Positions 33,539 through 42,129 of a stretch of DNA of 64,000 nucleotides are shown piece after piece. The first letter of the stretch is position 1. The number at the start of each line of letters is the position of its first letter. This DNA is from Desulfocapsa sp050291935 (GTDB lineage: Bacteria > Desulfobacterota > Desulfobulbia > Desulfobulbales > Desulfocapsaceae), in the NCBI GenBank assembly GCA_050291935.1, contig JBNKKR010000002.1, positions 62,001-126,000 on the forward strand. Direction: 5' to 3'. The notes beneath the pieces are model-generated. The model saw nothing but the letters and a program-made list of their open reading frames with translations. It did no database searches and was not told where the DNA came from. The position numbers and the translations under genes are program-made.

Positions 33539-34825
33539 ATGAGCTACACACCTTTTTTCCAGCCGCGTGAAGATTGCCTTAGCGTCACCGAAGCACGCTA
33601 CTACCAAGACCTTCTCTATCGTACCATGAAAATTGGTACGGAACTTGAATTTGCCCTCCCAAAAGGCATATTACGCGAAGACTTTCAACCCAAAATAGAA
33701 GCGTTTATGGAACCTTCCGGGGACCTGAACAAATTGGGCCGGCTCGGAGTCTACAAGGTCTTAAAGGAACATTGCGGCATTGAAGTCCTTATTATTGGGC
33801 GGCATCCCCATTGGAACTCTTTGGTCGAACAATATTTACAAATAATCTACCCCTTGCTTGAGCAAGAGATCAGGATGCGTGCCACCTGTGGGTTCCATTT
33901 TCATTTAATTCAGGTGGGTGCATCCGAACCCATACCGGAAATTATTCTAGCCAACTTCTGGAATATGTGCCGACTCTTTGCACCTGGATTAAAATTTCTC
34001 ACCAGCGGGGGAGAAAAACGAGACAGTCTTTGTCGTAGACGACAGCACAACGCCCATCAGGAGTTTGTTAAATATTGCCCAACCCGTCTTCATATGCGAG
34101 ATATCCAACAGGCGCTGCGTGAGAGCTTTGAAGTACCGGCACACCAAAACTTTTTCAATTTAGAGCACCTACAGTTTGAAGATGATGGACAAATTTCCAC
34201 CATGCACCTTGAACTACGATTTCCTGACGGAGATCTTGCCCCCATATCCGTGGCGGCCAAGACCTTTCTTTTTCTGACAATGCTCTTAAAAGCGGTGGAA
34301 ATCTCTAAGTTTGGACTTTTAGATGTGGAAAAAGCACCATTTTGGCAAGATGTCCCCATTCTTCTTGACCACATATCAAACAACGATGGGAAGCTTGCCG
34401 CCAGCGATACTGCAAACATTTGTGACGATATGCTGGAGAAATACCGAGCAAACGGTCGAGAACTTCTGTGGTTTCTGAAATCCGTTTTTTTGGTTTTTGA
34501 CAATCCGGCAGAGACAATACTGAAAAGCCTGGTGGAAGTCCCCATCTCCTTTCACAGGATAAGTGGGCTAAGCTGGCAAGCCATTAACGCAAAACTGGGG
34601 CTTTTGATTGCTCCGCGTCCTGTCCCTGATGCACTTGACCATGAATTACTCAAAATCGTTGAACTCATTCTTGTTTGTGAAATGGAAAATGAATCTGCCT
34701 GGCTAGGTCGTGTGGCAGAACAACTGGGTATTGACCCACCCGCCCTTGCAAAACGGCTGCAGTTTTTTGCCGGTAGAAACCCCACCTGGAATCAGGAAAT
34801 CGGCTCCATGGTCTTTTTAAAATAA
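33539..34825 (+). CDS. Amidoligase-family enzyme (glutamine synthetase-like fold)
   Basis: A 428-residue protein. KIGTELEFALP, then ATCGFHFHLIQVG and MHLELRFPDGDLAP reproduce the ExE, HxH and ExR motifs of the GS-like COOH-NH2 ligases (PF12224), which use ATP to join a carboxylate to an amine, forming amide or isopeptide bonds. The C-terminal ~130 residues are helical and unassigned. It is followed after one base by a class II glutamine amidotransferase gene, which would supply ammonia. The substrate, protein or small molecule, is unknown; both neighbours on the outside carry Roadblock domains. Confidence 0.82.
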   Translation: MSYTPFFQPREDCLSVTEARYYQDLLYRTMKIGTELEFALPKGILREDFQPKIEAFMEPSGDLNKLGRLGVYKVLKEHCGIEVLIIGRHPHWNSLVEQYLQIIYPLLEQEIRMRATCGFHFHLIQVGASEPIPEIILANFWNMCRLFAPGLKFLTSGGEKRDSLCRRRQHNAHQEFVKYCPTRLHMRDIQQALRESFEVPAHQNFFNLEHLQFEDDGQISTMHLELRFPDGDLAPISVAAKTFLFLTMLLKAVEISKFGLLDVEKAPFWQDVPILLDHISNNDGKLAASDTANICDDMLEKYRANGRELLWFLKSVFLVFDNPAETILKSLVEVPISFHRISGLSWQAINAKLGLLIAPRPVPDALDHELLKIVELILVCEMENESAWLGRVAEQLGIDPPALAKRLQFFAGRNPTWNQEIGSMVFLK

Positions 34826-34826
34826 T

Positions 34827-35630
34827 ATGTGTGGTATCGCAGGAATCCTTATCGGCAAGGCCAAACAAAATGATCTGGAGCAACTTCGCGCCCTGTTCAC
34901 TGCCAACCTTATTGCCAACGAAGAACGTGGAAAAGAGGCCACCGGAGCACTTGTCGTCCAAAGTGATGGCAGTTGGTTTCTGGAAAAGGCGCCACTTGAC
35001 GCCTCCACCTTCACAAAGACATCAAAATATCTAAATCTTATCAAGAAGATAGACAACAACACAACCTGTATTCTAGGACATACCCGCAGACCCACCAAAG
35101 GCAGCCCAGAAGATAACAACAACAACCACCCCATCGTTTTTGGTGAAACCATAGGGGTACACAACGGTACACTCTCAAATGATGATGAAATCTTCCTCAC
35201 CCACGTAAAAGCTGGGGAAAAATCACGGATTGGAGCGGTGGATAGTGAGGCCATATTTGCCCTTATTGACGAAGTTCCACGGAATAATGGATTAAACAAA
35301 CAGTGCTTAAAGCTTTCAGAGATGTCCAGGCTTCTGCAAGGTTCCTATACCAGTATATACATCCACCCCAATGAACCGTCTCGCGTCTATCTTCTCAAAT
35401 ACAATAACCCCATGTCTGTACACTATTCACCGCAATACGAAGCCTTATTCTTCTCTTCCCGCTACGTTTTCTTGCGAAAAGCCTTCGGTAGAGCAGTAAT
35501 AACAGAGGCACTCCCCTCACGTTATGGATATGTCTTTGAAGCAAAAAAAATACAAGAATCAGGGAAAACTCCACTGTGCGCCTTCCCTTTGGCTGAACAA
35601 AGTGGTATGTTCTCTTGCCAACCTGCATGA
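34827..35630 (+). CDS. Class II glutamine amidotransferase
   Basis: A 267-residue Ntn hydrolase. MCGIAGILIGKA exposes the catalytic Cys2 after Met removal; GHTRRPTKGSPEDNNNNHP and ETIGVHNGTLSNDDEI give the conserved glutamine-binding Arg, Asn and Gly; SEAIFALID is the later conserved segment. There is no synthetase domain, so ammonia must be passed to another protein, most simply the amidoligase whose stop is one base upstream. Such stand-alone class II domains often accompany GS-like amidoligases. It is followed by a Roadblock gene in the same operon. Confidence 0.9.
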   Translation: MCGIAGILIGKAKQNDLEQLRALFTANLIANEERGKEATGALVVQSDGSWFLEKAPLDASTFTKTSKYLNLIKKIDNNTTCILGHTRRPTKGSPEDNNNNHPIVFGETIGVHNGTLSNDDEIFLTHVKAGEKSRIGAVDSEAIFALIDEVPRNNGLNKQCLKLSEMSRLLQGSYTSIYIHPNEPSRVYLLKYNNPMSVHYSPQYEALFFSSRYVFLRKAFGRAVITEALPSRYGYVFEAKKIQESGKTPLCAFPLAEQSGMFSCQPA

Positions 35631-35657
35631 CCGTACTCCACTCAACCATATAGAATT

Positions 35658-36056
35658 ATGAGAAAAGAACTTGTTGATATACTAGCGAAAATAGCAAAGG
35701 ATCTCCCTGGCTACCAAACAGCAGCCGTGGTCACCATTGATGATGGGCTCTCCGTTGCCGAACTCTCAAGTGACAACACAATGGAAACGGCAGCGGCAGC
35801 AGCGTATCTTGCATCCATTGTTAAATCTAATGCAAAGGCCATTAAACTGTTAGCCGATAAACAGCAAACCGAAGACATCTTAGTTACCACAGACTACTCC
35901 TACTACCTCATTCGCACCCTTCCGGGCCAACCACTCTTTCTCTTTCTTATGATTAAGAGAGGCGAGTGGATGGGCAAGGCCAGAATGCTGATTCAAGAGC
36001 ATGAGCAGCAAATTACCAACATTGTAAAAGAGTATTTTAGCATTAAAGAGGAGTAG
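35658..36056 (+). CDS. Roadblock/LC7 domain protein
   Basis: A 132-residue protein with a single Roadblock domain: LVDILAKIAKDLPGYQTAAV, VVTIDDGLSVAELSSDNTME, then AAAAAYLASIVKSNAKAIKL, DILVTTDYSYYLIRTLPGQP and FLFLMIKRGEWMGKARMLI. It is the last gene of the operon, 27 bp after the amidotransferase. A heterodimer with the Roadblock domain of the response regulator at 31854 is plausible. No MglA-type GTPase gene is present. Confidence 0.85.
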   Translation: MRKELVDILAKIAKDLPGYQTAAVVTIDDGLSVAELSSDNTMETAAAAAYLASIVKSNAKAIKLLADKQQTEDILVTTDYSYYLIRTLPGQPLFLFLMIKRGEWMGKARMLIQEHEQQITNIVKEYFSIKEE

Positions 36057-36073
36057 GAGTCACTCCCTTTTTC

Positions 36074-36087
36074 GTCAAAAATATGAC
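36074..36087. promoter_or_regulatory. GTCA-N6-TGAC element, copy 1
   Basis: GTCAAAAATATGAC, an inverted repeat (GTCA/TGAC), 126 bp upstream of the first LysM gene. The identical 14-mer occurs at 36792. Candidate operator. Confidence 0.5.
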
Positions 36088-36213
36088 AACTGTTTACAAA
36101 TAGAATTTTCACCTCTTCAACTGTCCCTGTCATATCAACCTTTTGAGTTCAGCTCAACAATCCGGCACGCCATTTGCTCTATCCTTGCTACCATCTATAA
36201 GGAGGTATGCAAT

Positions 36214-36762
36214 ATGGAATATCATGTGCAAAAGGGCGACACCATTATGGACGTCACCCGCAAATTACAAACAAACTGGAAAACGCTGCGGGTCAACAAT
36301 CCACAGAGTATTGGCAGAGCCAAAAACGGTAACTGGTTTTTAAAGGAAGGCAGCACCCTCACCACTGAAGGATCCTTTGTAAACACCTTACAACAGGTGC
36401 AAGCAACCAAAGATGAGCCCCATTCCAATGTAGCTCAATCCATATCAAAAGAGGCCCCATCTCCCAGCAACTCTTCCGCCAGCCGTGAAATTATTCACAC
36501 CATAAAGGCTGGAGAAACCTTGTGGGAGCTGGCGGTCAAAAAATACCATGTAACGGTGGAAGATCTTATGAAAGAAAACAATATTAAAGATCCAAGACGC
36601 TTACAAATTGGTCAAAAACTCACCATTCCTCTACCAGAAGAGGAGGAGAAAAAAATAGCTGATACGCAAGAGGCGACACTTCAAACGACAAAGAGAAGTT
36701 GCCTGAAAATATCAAGGGGCGATGAGTATGTCACGATCTCCCCTGTGGCATGTCGGTATTGA
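36214..36762 (+). CDS. LysM domain protein (two LysM-like repeats)
   Basis: A 182-residue protein with a perfect AAGGAGG before the start. Residues ~2-50 form a LysM-like module (EYHVQKGDTIMDVTRKLQTN, NPQSIGRAKNGNWFLKEG) and ~92-140 a clear LysM (IIHTIKAGETLWELAVKKYH, KDPRRLQIGQKLTIPLP), joined by a Ser/Asn-rich linker. LysM binds peptidoglycan or other N-acetylglucosamine polymers. No signal peptide is visible, which is odd for a wall binder. It is a paralogue of the gene at 36844 but lacks the RlpA-like barrel. Confidence 0.82.
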   Translation: MEYHVQKGDTIMDVTRKLQTNWKTLRVNNPQSIGRAKNGNWFLKEGSTLTTEGSFVNTLQQVQATKDEPHSNVAQSISKEAPSPSNSSASREIIHTIKAGETLWELAVKKYHVTVEDLMKENNIKDPRRLQIGQKLTIPLPEEEEKKIADTQEATLQTTKRSCLKISRGDEYVTISPVACRY

Positions 36763-36847
36763 TTTACTATTAAAAAAACTACTCAACAAAAGTCAAAAAT
36801 ATGACGATACGCATATAAATACCAGGGGGGGGGTGAGCAAGCGATGA
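36722..36847 (+). CDS. Possible 41-residue ORF coupled to the RlpA-like gene
   Basis: An open frame MSMSRSPLWHVGIDLLLKKL ending in a TGA that overlaps the next ATG (ATGA at 36844-36847). It runs through the G9 tract; one extra G would fuse it in frame to the downstream gene. It overlaps the end of the first LysM gene and has no recognised family, so coding is doubtful. Confidence 0.25.
   Translation: MSMSRSPLWHVGIDLLLKKLLNKSQKYDDTHINTRGGVSKR
36792..36805. promoter_or_regulatory. GTCA-N6-TGAC element, copy 2
   Basis: The same GTCAAAAATATGAC as at 36074, here 38 bp upstream of the second LysM gene; the flanking bases differ between copies. Confidence 0.5.
36825..36833. repeat. G9 homopolymer tract before the RlpA-like gene
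   Basis: Nine consecutive G, ending 10 bp before the ATG at 36844. The position could alter ribosome binding or, through the overlapping 41-residue ORF, the N-terminus of the product if tract length varies. Confidence 0.6.
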
Positions 36848-37608
36848 CACAATATCAGGTACAAAAAGGCGATACCATAGCAGATGTAACCAGCAAACTG
36901 CACACAAGTTGGAAAGCACTTCGCCAAAACAATCCTCAATCCATTGGAAAGGCTAAAAACGGTAACTGGTTTCTCAAGGAAGGAGCGACCATCAATACAG
37001 AGAACGCGTTTGACAAAACTCTGCAACAAGTGACAGAGGCACAAAGCGAGAAGAATCCCACCCCTCCCGTCCATCTTTCCAAGCAGCAACAAAAAATCAT
37101 GTACAGCATAGATGCATCTTCCTCGCAACCTGTTGAACATAGCAATGAAAACAGTTCCAAAAGCATTGTCCATACTATCCAGAAAGGGGAAACGCTCTGG
37201 GATTTAGCGGTTAATAAATACCATGTCCATATCAAAGATATCATGCAAGATAACAGGATCAGCGATCCTACAAAATTGCAAATCGGCCAACAACTCACCA
37301 TCAACCTACCACAAAACGAAGGTGAAAAATCGGTGGTCGCCAGTTGGTATGGGGAGGATTTCCACGGAAGGCCAATGGCCAATGGCAGAATATATGATAT
37401 GAATGCAGCAACCATTGCCCATAAAGAAATACCTTTGGGCACACAGGTGGAGCTGAAAAACGAAACAACGGGTGAAATGGTGAAGGCCGTCGTCACCGAT
37501 AGAGGTCCCTATGTCGAGGGTCGGGATGTCGATCTTTCTTACGGCCTTGCCCAAAAGCTTTCTCTTGTGGAACAAGGCATTGGCAAGCTTACTATGCGAA
37601 TTTTATAG
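36844..37608 (+). CDS. LysM protein with RlpA-like double-psi beta-barrel
   Basis: A 254-residue protein. Residues 1-50 and ~105-155 are LysM modules (YQVQKGDTIADVTSKLHTSW; SIVHTIQKGETLWDLAVNKY), highly similar to the upstream gene. Residues ~160-254 form an RlpA-like barrel: SVVASWYGEDFHGRPMANGR, IAHKEIPLGTQVELKN, VTDRGPYVEGRDVDLSYG with the catalytic-type Asp. RlpA proteins are lytic transglycosylases acting on denuded peptidoglycan. As with its paralogue, no signal peptide is visible from this start. The two genes arose by tandem duplication. Confidence 0.87.
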   Translation: MTQYQVQKGDTIADVTSKLHTSWKALRQNNPQSIGKAKNGNWFLKEGATINTENAFDKTLQQVTEAQSEKNPTPPVHLSKQQQKIMYSIDASSSQPVEHSNENSSKSIVHTIQKGETLWDLAVNKYHVHIKDIMQDNRISDPTKLQIGQQLTINLPQNEGEKSVVASWYGEDFHGRPMANGRIYDMNAATIAHKEIPLGTQVELKNETTGEMVKAVVTDRGPYVEGRDVDLSYGLAQKLSLVEQGIGKLTMRIL

Positions 37609-37610
37609 CA

Positions 37611-38699
37611 TTATTCACCACCATAGGTCTGCTCATCAAGATACTGTACGCCTTCCATAATAAGCCCCATAAATCCACCTATGGGTTTTGCCTTATCTAG
37701 CTCAAGGGGGAGGCCTTTGGAATAGGTAAAATGACCATCTTCCTGGGCCAATAAGGCAAAAAGGGCATCTTTTTTTCGCAACTCCTTATAACGAACAAAA
37801 ACAATCTCTCCCTCTCTAAAATAAACGTTGCCTTTACCATCGGGTAAAATCAATTCCACATGCCCGGTCTTCTGGCTGGAATTTATCAGTTGTAAGAGTT
37901 CAACAATGGTGATCTCCCTTAATTCCCCCGACATACCAGAGGTAATATTCCCTGATCGAAGGGCCATGGCTTGGGCACGATCCACTAAGATTCTCAGAAG
38001 AAACAACTGCAGAACCGGATTTTTCTTGAGTACATACCGAAAATTCTTCACACTTAAAAGCGCCACTTCTGTTTCGGAAAGGGAGTGGATCGTACAGGAA
38101 ACCGCATCTCCGGAAAGAAGGCTCATTTCCCCAAAGATCTCACCTTGTCCCATGGTGGCGAGTCGTTCTCCTTCATGGGAAATAACTCCCACCCGACCAG
38201 AAAGTAAAATATGAAGATGCGTTCCCGGCCCCCCTTCTTTAAGCACCACCTTATCCTTTTTGAAAGTCTTATTCTCAAGGAGTCCTGCAAGATCTAAGAG
38301 TGCATCATCATCCAAAGACTCAAAAAGAGGAAATTCCCGTAATTTATCGTAAAAAATTGCTAAATGCTGTTTACGTCTGCGCTCCTCAGCCTTGTTCAGC
38401 AGTTTCATCTGAACAGTTGAAAAACCCTTTTGCTTTTTATATTGAAAGATTATTTTTCCCTTGCAGCCCCCGCACTCAAATCGCTGTCCCTGAACACCCA
38501 TCTGGGTAAAACGCTCAAAGCTTTCTTTTTTGGCGGTAATCGCTATAAGTTTCTCCACCAATACCATGCACACCTGCTTTGCCTCTGGCACAACAGCGCA
38601 GAGCTCTTCGACTTTTATCTCATCCCCGCTATTGTAAATGGGGCAGGCACGTTCTTCGGTGACAGTAAAGATAGCATCACGAAATTTCTTCTTTTCCAT
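37611..38699 (-). CDS. Cyclic-nucleotide-binding protein with DUF4388
   Basis: A 362-residue protein. Residues ~1-100 resemble the small TIGR04076-type domain (CPIYNSGDEIKVEELCAVVP; FECGGCKGKIIF with a CxxC). Residues ~120-245 are a cNMP-binding domain (FPLFESLDDDALLDLAGLLE, THLHILLSGRVGVISHEGER, GEIFGEMSLLSGDAVSCTIH). Residues ~258-355 are DUF4388 (ELREITIVELLQLINSSQKT, GHVELILPDGKGNVYFREGE). It has no DNA-binding domain and so is probably a protein-interaction regulator. It is convergent with the RlpA-like gene (two bases apart) and lies just downstream of the multihaem cytochrome. Confidence 0.87.
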   Translation of the reverse strand: MEKKKFRDAIFTVTEERACPIYNSGDEIKVEELCAVVPEAKQVCMVLVEKLIAITAKKESFERFTQMGVQGQRFECGGCKGKIIFQYKKQKGFSTVQMKLLNKAEERRRKQHLAIFYDKLREFPLFESLDDDALLDLAGLLENKTFKKDKVVLKEGGPGTHLHILLSGRVGVISHEGERLATMGQGEIFGEMSLLSGDAVSCTIHSLSETEVALLSVKNFRYVLKKNPVLQLFLLRILVDRAQAMALRSGNITSGMSGELREITIVELLQLINSSQKTGHVELILPDGKGNVYFREGEIVFVRYKELRKKDALFALLAQEDGHFTYSKGLPLELDKAKPIGGFMGLIMEGVQYLDEQTYGGE

Positions 38700-38731
38700 T
38701 ACTCTCCCTCCTCAAATAACTCCTTGAGATA

Positions 38732-40486
38732 TCAATCACCTTCTTTTCTGGTACAGCTAGCTTCGGGATCATAGTGAAGCCATACTGGATCACTGTAGCT
38801 CTTGTGGCATCCGACACATTCCCCAACTCCTAGAATAGCACGCAACTCTTTTTTATTGAAGGGGCGCAGATTTTCCCGGGAGCCATGTTGCAACGCGTTA
38901 CCATCAATATCCACAAAGGCATCAAAGGGTACAGTCGCTCCTGCCAACGTATCCACACCTTGATCAATGGCTTGAAATGACCAGTTCCCGTTTGCATCGA
39001 TGGATACTGTCCCTTCTCCTAAACCCACCGTTTTGGTTGATTGATGACAATCCTCGCAACTTCTCCCTTTTGCCTGGGTTGTATGTGGGTTTATTGCCGC
39101 CATGGTAAAACGATTAAAACCACCTTCGACATTTCCATCTTCATCAAGTAAGCTTACAATATCCTGGCACCCTGGCGTCACGATAACGACCTCATCTTCC
39201 CAGACCGCGAGCATGGGTCTTTCATAACGAATATAAGAACGTCCTTCCTCCCACATCCCCATGCTTTCTTTCAAACTCAACTTATCCAGATGCGTTTGTG
39301 ATGCATCACGTTTTGCGTGACAGCCATAACATTGAGGCACCCAGGTGGAATGACATGCCTCACAGCTCACTCGTTTATGAAAGGTTGCCGTGCATGCCCC
39401 TTCTTTGGGGGGGGACAAAGGGTATATTTTTTCATTTATCTTTCCCTGCAGTACAGCATGTCCATCTTTTGACAATATATTGGAAACACTATCTCCTTTT
39501 CGTGTTATTCCCGGTTGCTCCGAGTGGCACATTTCACAGCTAATTTCCAACTGCTGCTCATAATGAGCATAACTCTTACCATCACCCATTATCTCATTGC
39601 GAGTATGACAGTCGATACAGGCCATCCCTTTTTGATGGTGCACATCTTCAGCGATTTCAAGATAAAATCGTTTCCCCGGCAGCTGTTTGGAAGTCAATGT
39701 CCCATTTTCATACGGGGTGCCATATCCTTCTGATTCAAAAATCCCTGTGTAGGAGATCCCAATTCGCCCCGAACGGTTGTGACAGCGAATACAATTCTCC
39801 TCTTCCACCTTTTTAATAATCAAAGGATGTACCTTTTTCCTGCTCCCCTTTTTTGCATCGTCATAACCTGCAACCCCTTGTCGTTTTTCACCTCCTGGAA
39901 GGGCGTAATGGCACGCCGAACATCCTCCACCTTTTTCGTTAAAAAACGCTGGTGCCCCTGGAAGATCATTCTTTTGTTTCCAAAGATGGCAAGTGGCACA
40001 GAGTTTTCGAAAATAATCAAGGGCCAGGGAAGTTTCTCCACTCTCCATAAGTGTTTCAATGGTAATATCCGTATCCTGTGAATCAGACTCCCCCCAGTAG
40101 AAAAGTAGCGTACCGATTATCCCACGATTTGTCGCCATTAAGGATTTTTTTACCTTTTGCACGTCCGTTGGATGACAACCTTCAACGCCACAGGTTTTTT
40201 CCACCACCCGCAGATCGCCAGGATTGAGAACCATACCCTTATGGGCGGTTTTGGCGTCAAGGGCCAAGGCATCGCCCAAGTGACAGGACGCACAACCTAT
40301 CACCTTAGGGTCATGGGCCGGATCCAATTTCTCCTCTTTATGACAGGAAAGACACATATCAAGACGACCACTGGTGGTCACGTAGAGCTGCTCTGGGCGT
40401 TTAGTATGTAACTCCCGGTATATCAACAGAAGAGCCACCAAAATAAGGAGCAACAGGAATATGGACCTTTGGGCTTTCTTACTCAT
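38732..40486 (-). CDS. Multihaem c-type cytochrome (about 12 haems)
   Basis: A 584-residue protein with an N-terminal signal anchor (SIFLLLLILVALLLIYREL). Haem sites in order: CLSCH, CASCH, CGVEGCH (C-x4-CH), CATCH, CSACH, CIRCH, CIDCH, CEMCH, CEACH, CYGCH, CEDCH and CVGCH, giving eleven CxxCH plus one CX4CH. It would be tethered to the inner membrane facing the periplasm and carry electrons in respiration; no matching quinone-oxidase or reductase subunit is adjacent. It ends 240 bp before the end of nadE on the same strand's upstream side and starts 6 bp from the nadE stop, so the two genes run in the same direction. Confidence 0.92.
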   Translation of the reverse strand: MSKKAQRSIFLLLLILVALLLIYRELHTKRPEQLYVTTSGRLDMCLSCHKEEKLDPAHDPKVIGCASCHLGDALALDAKTAHKGMVLNPGDLRVVEKTCGVEGCHPTDVQKVKKSLMATNRGIIGTLLFYWGESDSQDTDITIETLMESGETSLALDYFRKLCATCHLWKQKNDLPGAPAFFNEKGGGCSACHYALPGGEKRQGVAGYDDAKKGSRKKVHPLIIKKVEEENCIRCHNRSGRIGISYTGIFESEGYGTPYENGTLTSKQLPGKRFYLEIAEDVHHQKGMACIDCHTRNEIMGDGKSYAHYEQQLEISCEMCHSEQPGITRKGDSVSNILSKDGHAVLQGKINEKIYPLSPPKEGACTATFHKRVSCEACHSTWVPQCYGCHAKRDASQTHLDKLSLKESMGMWEEGRSYIRYERPMLAVWEDEVVIVTPGCQDIVSLLDEDGNVEGGFNRFTMAAINPHTTQAKGRSCEDCHQSTKTVGLGEGTVSIDANGNWSFQAIDQGVDTLAGATVPFDAFVDIDGNALQHGSRENLRPFNKKELRAILGVGECVGCHKSYSDPVWLHYDPEASCTRKEGD

Positions 40487-40491
40487 CCCTG

Positions 40492-42129
40492 CTATCCTGC
40501 AAAATTCTGCACATTTGGATACCTACGTCCATATCCAAATGCCTTACTTGTCACCTTTAGGCCCATGGGGGCCTGTTTGCGCTTGTATTCGTTTAAACGC
40601 ACGCGACGAAGAATGTCATTTACAAGTTCCCTTGCAAAACCGTGTTCCACGATCTCTTCCACTCCCATATGTTCTTCTAAATGGAGTTCTAAAATTTGAT
40701 CAAGAATTGGATAATCCGGTAAATCATCCTGGTCGCATTGATCAGGTTTTAATTCTGCTGTGGGTGGCTTTGTAAGAGTTCTTACAGGAATGATCTCTTT
40801 GTTACGGTTCACATAACGTGAAAGCTCATATACCAGTTGTTTGGGCACATCTGCAAGGACAGCCAGTCCACCATTCATATCGCCATACAGGGTACAATAT
40901 CCAACGGCCATCTCACTTTTATTTCCCGTCGACAATAAAAGATGCCCAAATTTATTGGACAGCGCCATTAACAAATTCCCACGAATACGGGCCTGGAGAT
41001 TTTGTTCGGTAAGATCTTCAGCAAGCCCTGCAAACAAGGGATGAAGCGTCTTTTGAAAGGTCTGAAAAAGCTCACTTATGGGCAATACCTCAAAAGGCAT
41101 CCCAATATTTGTTGCAAGAGCAAGTGCATCCTCCATGGAATCATCAGAACTGTAGGGGGAAGGAAGAGCTACCCCCAAAACATTTTCTGCCCCAAGGGCT
41201 TTTGCAGCAAGGGACGCCGTCAAAGCTGAATCAATCCCCCCCGACAGTCCAAGTACAACAGAGCGAAAACCGCATTTATGCACGTAGTCATAAATGCCCA
41301 TAACCAGCGCGTCATGTACTGCAGCAACACTAGTATCTGCACTTGGCTCAGCCACCCGTCCCTGCCAACTCTCACTCTCCACCAGCAAGATATCTTCAAC
41401 AAAGCTTTCCGCCTTTGCCCGCACCTCACCACTGGCATCCATTGCCAGACTACCACCATCAAAGAGCAGGGAGTCCTGGCCGCCCACCTGATTAACATAC
41501 AAAAGAGGAACGTTATATGTTCTACATATTGAGCTAAACAATCGGAGCCTAACATTTTCCTTGTCCCGTTGGAAAGGAGAAGCCGAAATATTAATCAAAC
41601 AATCGATCTGTTCTTCGCCATGAAAGAGTTCTGCCACCGGATCTCTTTGATATTCCCGTATCTCCGAATGCCAGATATCTTCGCAAACGGTGATCCCAAA
41701 ATGAATACCCTGCACCCAAAAACCCGATGTTTGCTCTCCCGGCTCAAACCAGCGTTTTTCATCAAACACGTCATAGGTGGGTAACAGCTGTTTTTGAACT
41801 TTTTGGACCACCTTTCCATTTTGCAGAACAAAAGCGGAATTGTACAATTTTTTCCCGTCGTTATCCGACGTTCGCAACTCAAGACAACCCAGAATAACCG
41901 TCATTTCAGGCAACTGCGTAAGTAAACGATCAAGGGCATCATCATGTGCTGTAAGAAAGGATTTATGATCCAATAGGTCTTGCGGAGGATACCCACAAAT
42001 GGCGAGTTCTGGTAAAATAGCAAGGGTTGCGCCAGCACTTTCCGCCCTTTTACAGGCCGAAAGAATTTTCTTGCTGTTCGTTGCAAAATCCCCGATCACA
42101 GGATTATGCTGTATTAGAGCTATTTTCAT
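40492..42129 (-). CDS. nadE: Glutamine-dependent NAD+ synthase
   Basis: A 545-residue two-domain enzyme making NAD from nicotinic acid adenine dinucleotide. The N-terminal nitrilase-type glutaminase has LPELAICGYPPQDLL (Glu), KQLLPTYDVFDEKRWFEPG (Lys) and FGITVCEDIWH (Cys). The C-terminal synthetase has VLGLSGGIDSALTASLAAKA and LSTGNKSEMAVGYCTLYGDM. The ATG at 42129 is chosen because MKIALIQHNPVIGDF is the normal start; the open frame upstream is not homologous. Its stop lies 6 bp before the cytochrome start on the same strand. Confidence 0.95.
   Translation of the reverse strand: MKIALIQHNPVIGDFATNSKKILSACKRAESAGATLAILPELAICGYPPQDLLDHKSFLTAHDDALDRLLTQLPEMTVILGCLELRTSDNDGKKLYNSAFVLQNGKVVQKVQKQLLPTYDVFDEKRWFEPGEQTSGFWVQGIHFGITVCEDIWHSEIREYQRDPVAELFHGEEQIDCLINISASPFQRDKENVRLRLFSSICRTYNVPLLYVNQVGGQDSLLFDGGSLAMDASGEVRAKAESFVEDILLVESESWQGRVAEPSADTSVAAVHDALVMGIYDYVHKCGFRSVVLGLSGGIDSALTASLAAKALGAENVLGVALPSPYSSDDSMEDALALATNIGMPFEVLPISELFQTFQKTLHPLFAGLAEDLTEQNLQARIRGNLLMALSNKFGHLLLSTGNKSEMAVGYCTLYGDMNGGLAVLADVPKQLVYELSRYVNRNKEIIPVRTLTKPPTAELKPDQCDQDDLPDYPILDQILELHLEEHMGVEEIVEHGFARELVNDILRRVRLNEYKRKQAPMGLKVTSKAFGYGRRYPNVQNFAG

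Noticed and set aside
39411..39418. G8 tract inside the multihaem cytochrome gene as a phase-variation site
   Set aside because: It encodes a normal Ser-Pro-Pro-Lys stretch in frame and shows no alternative product; no more than a homopolymer.
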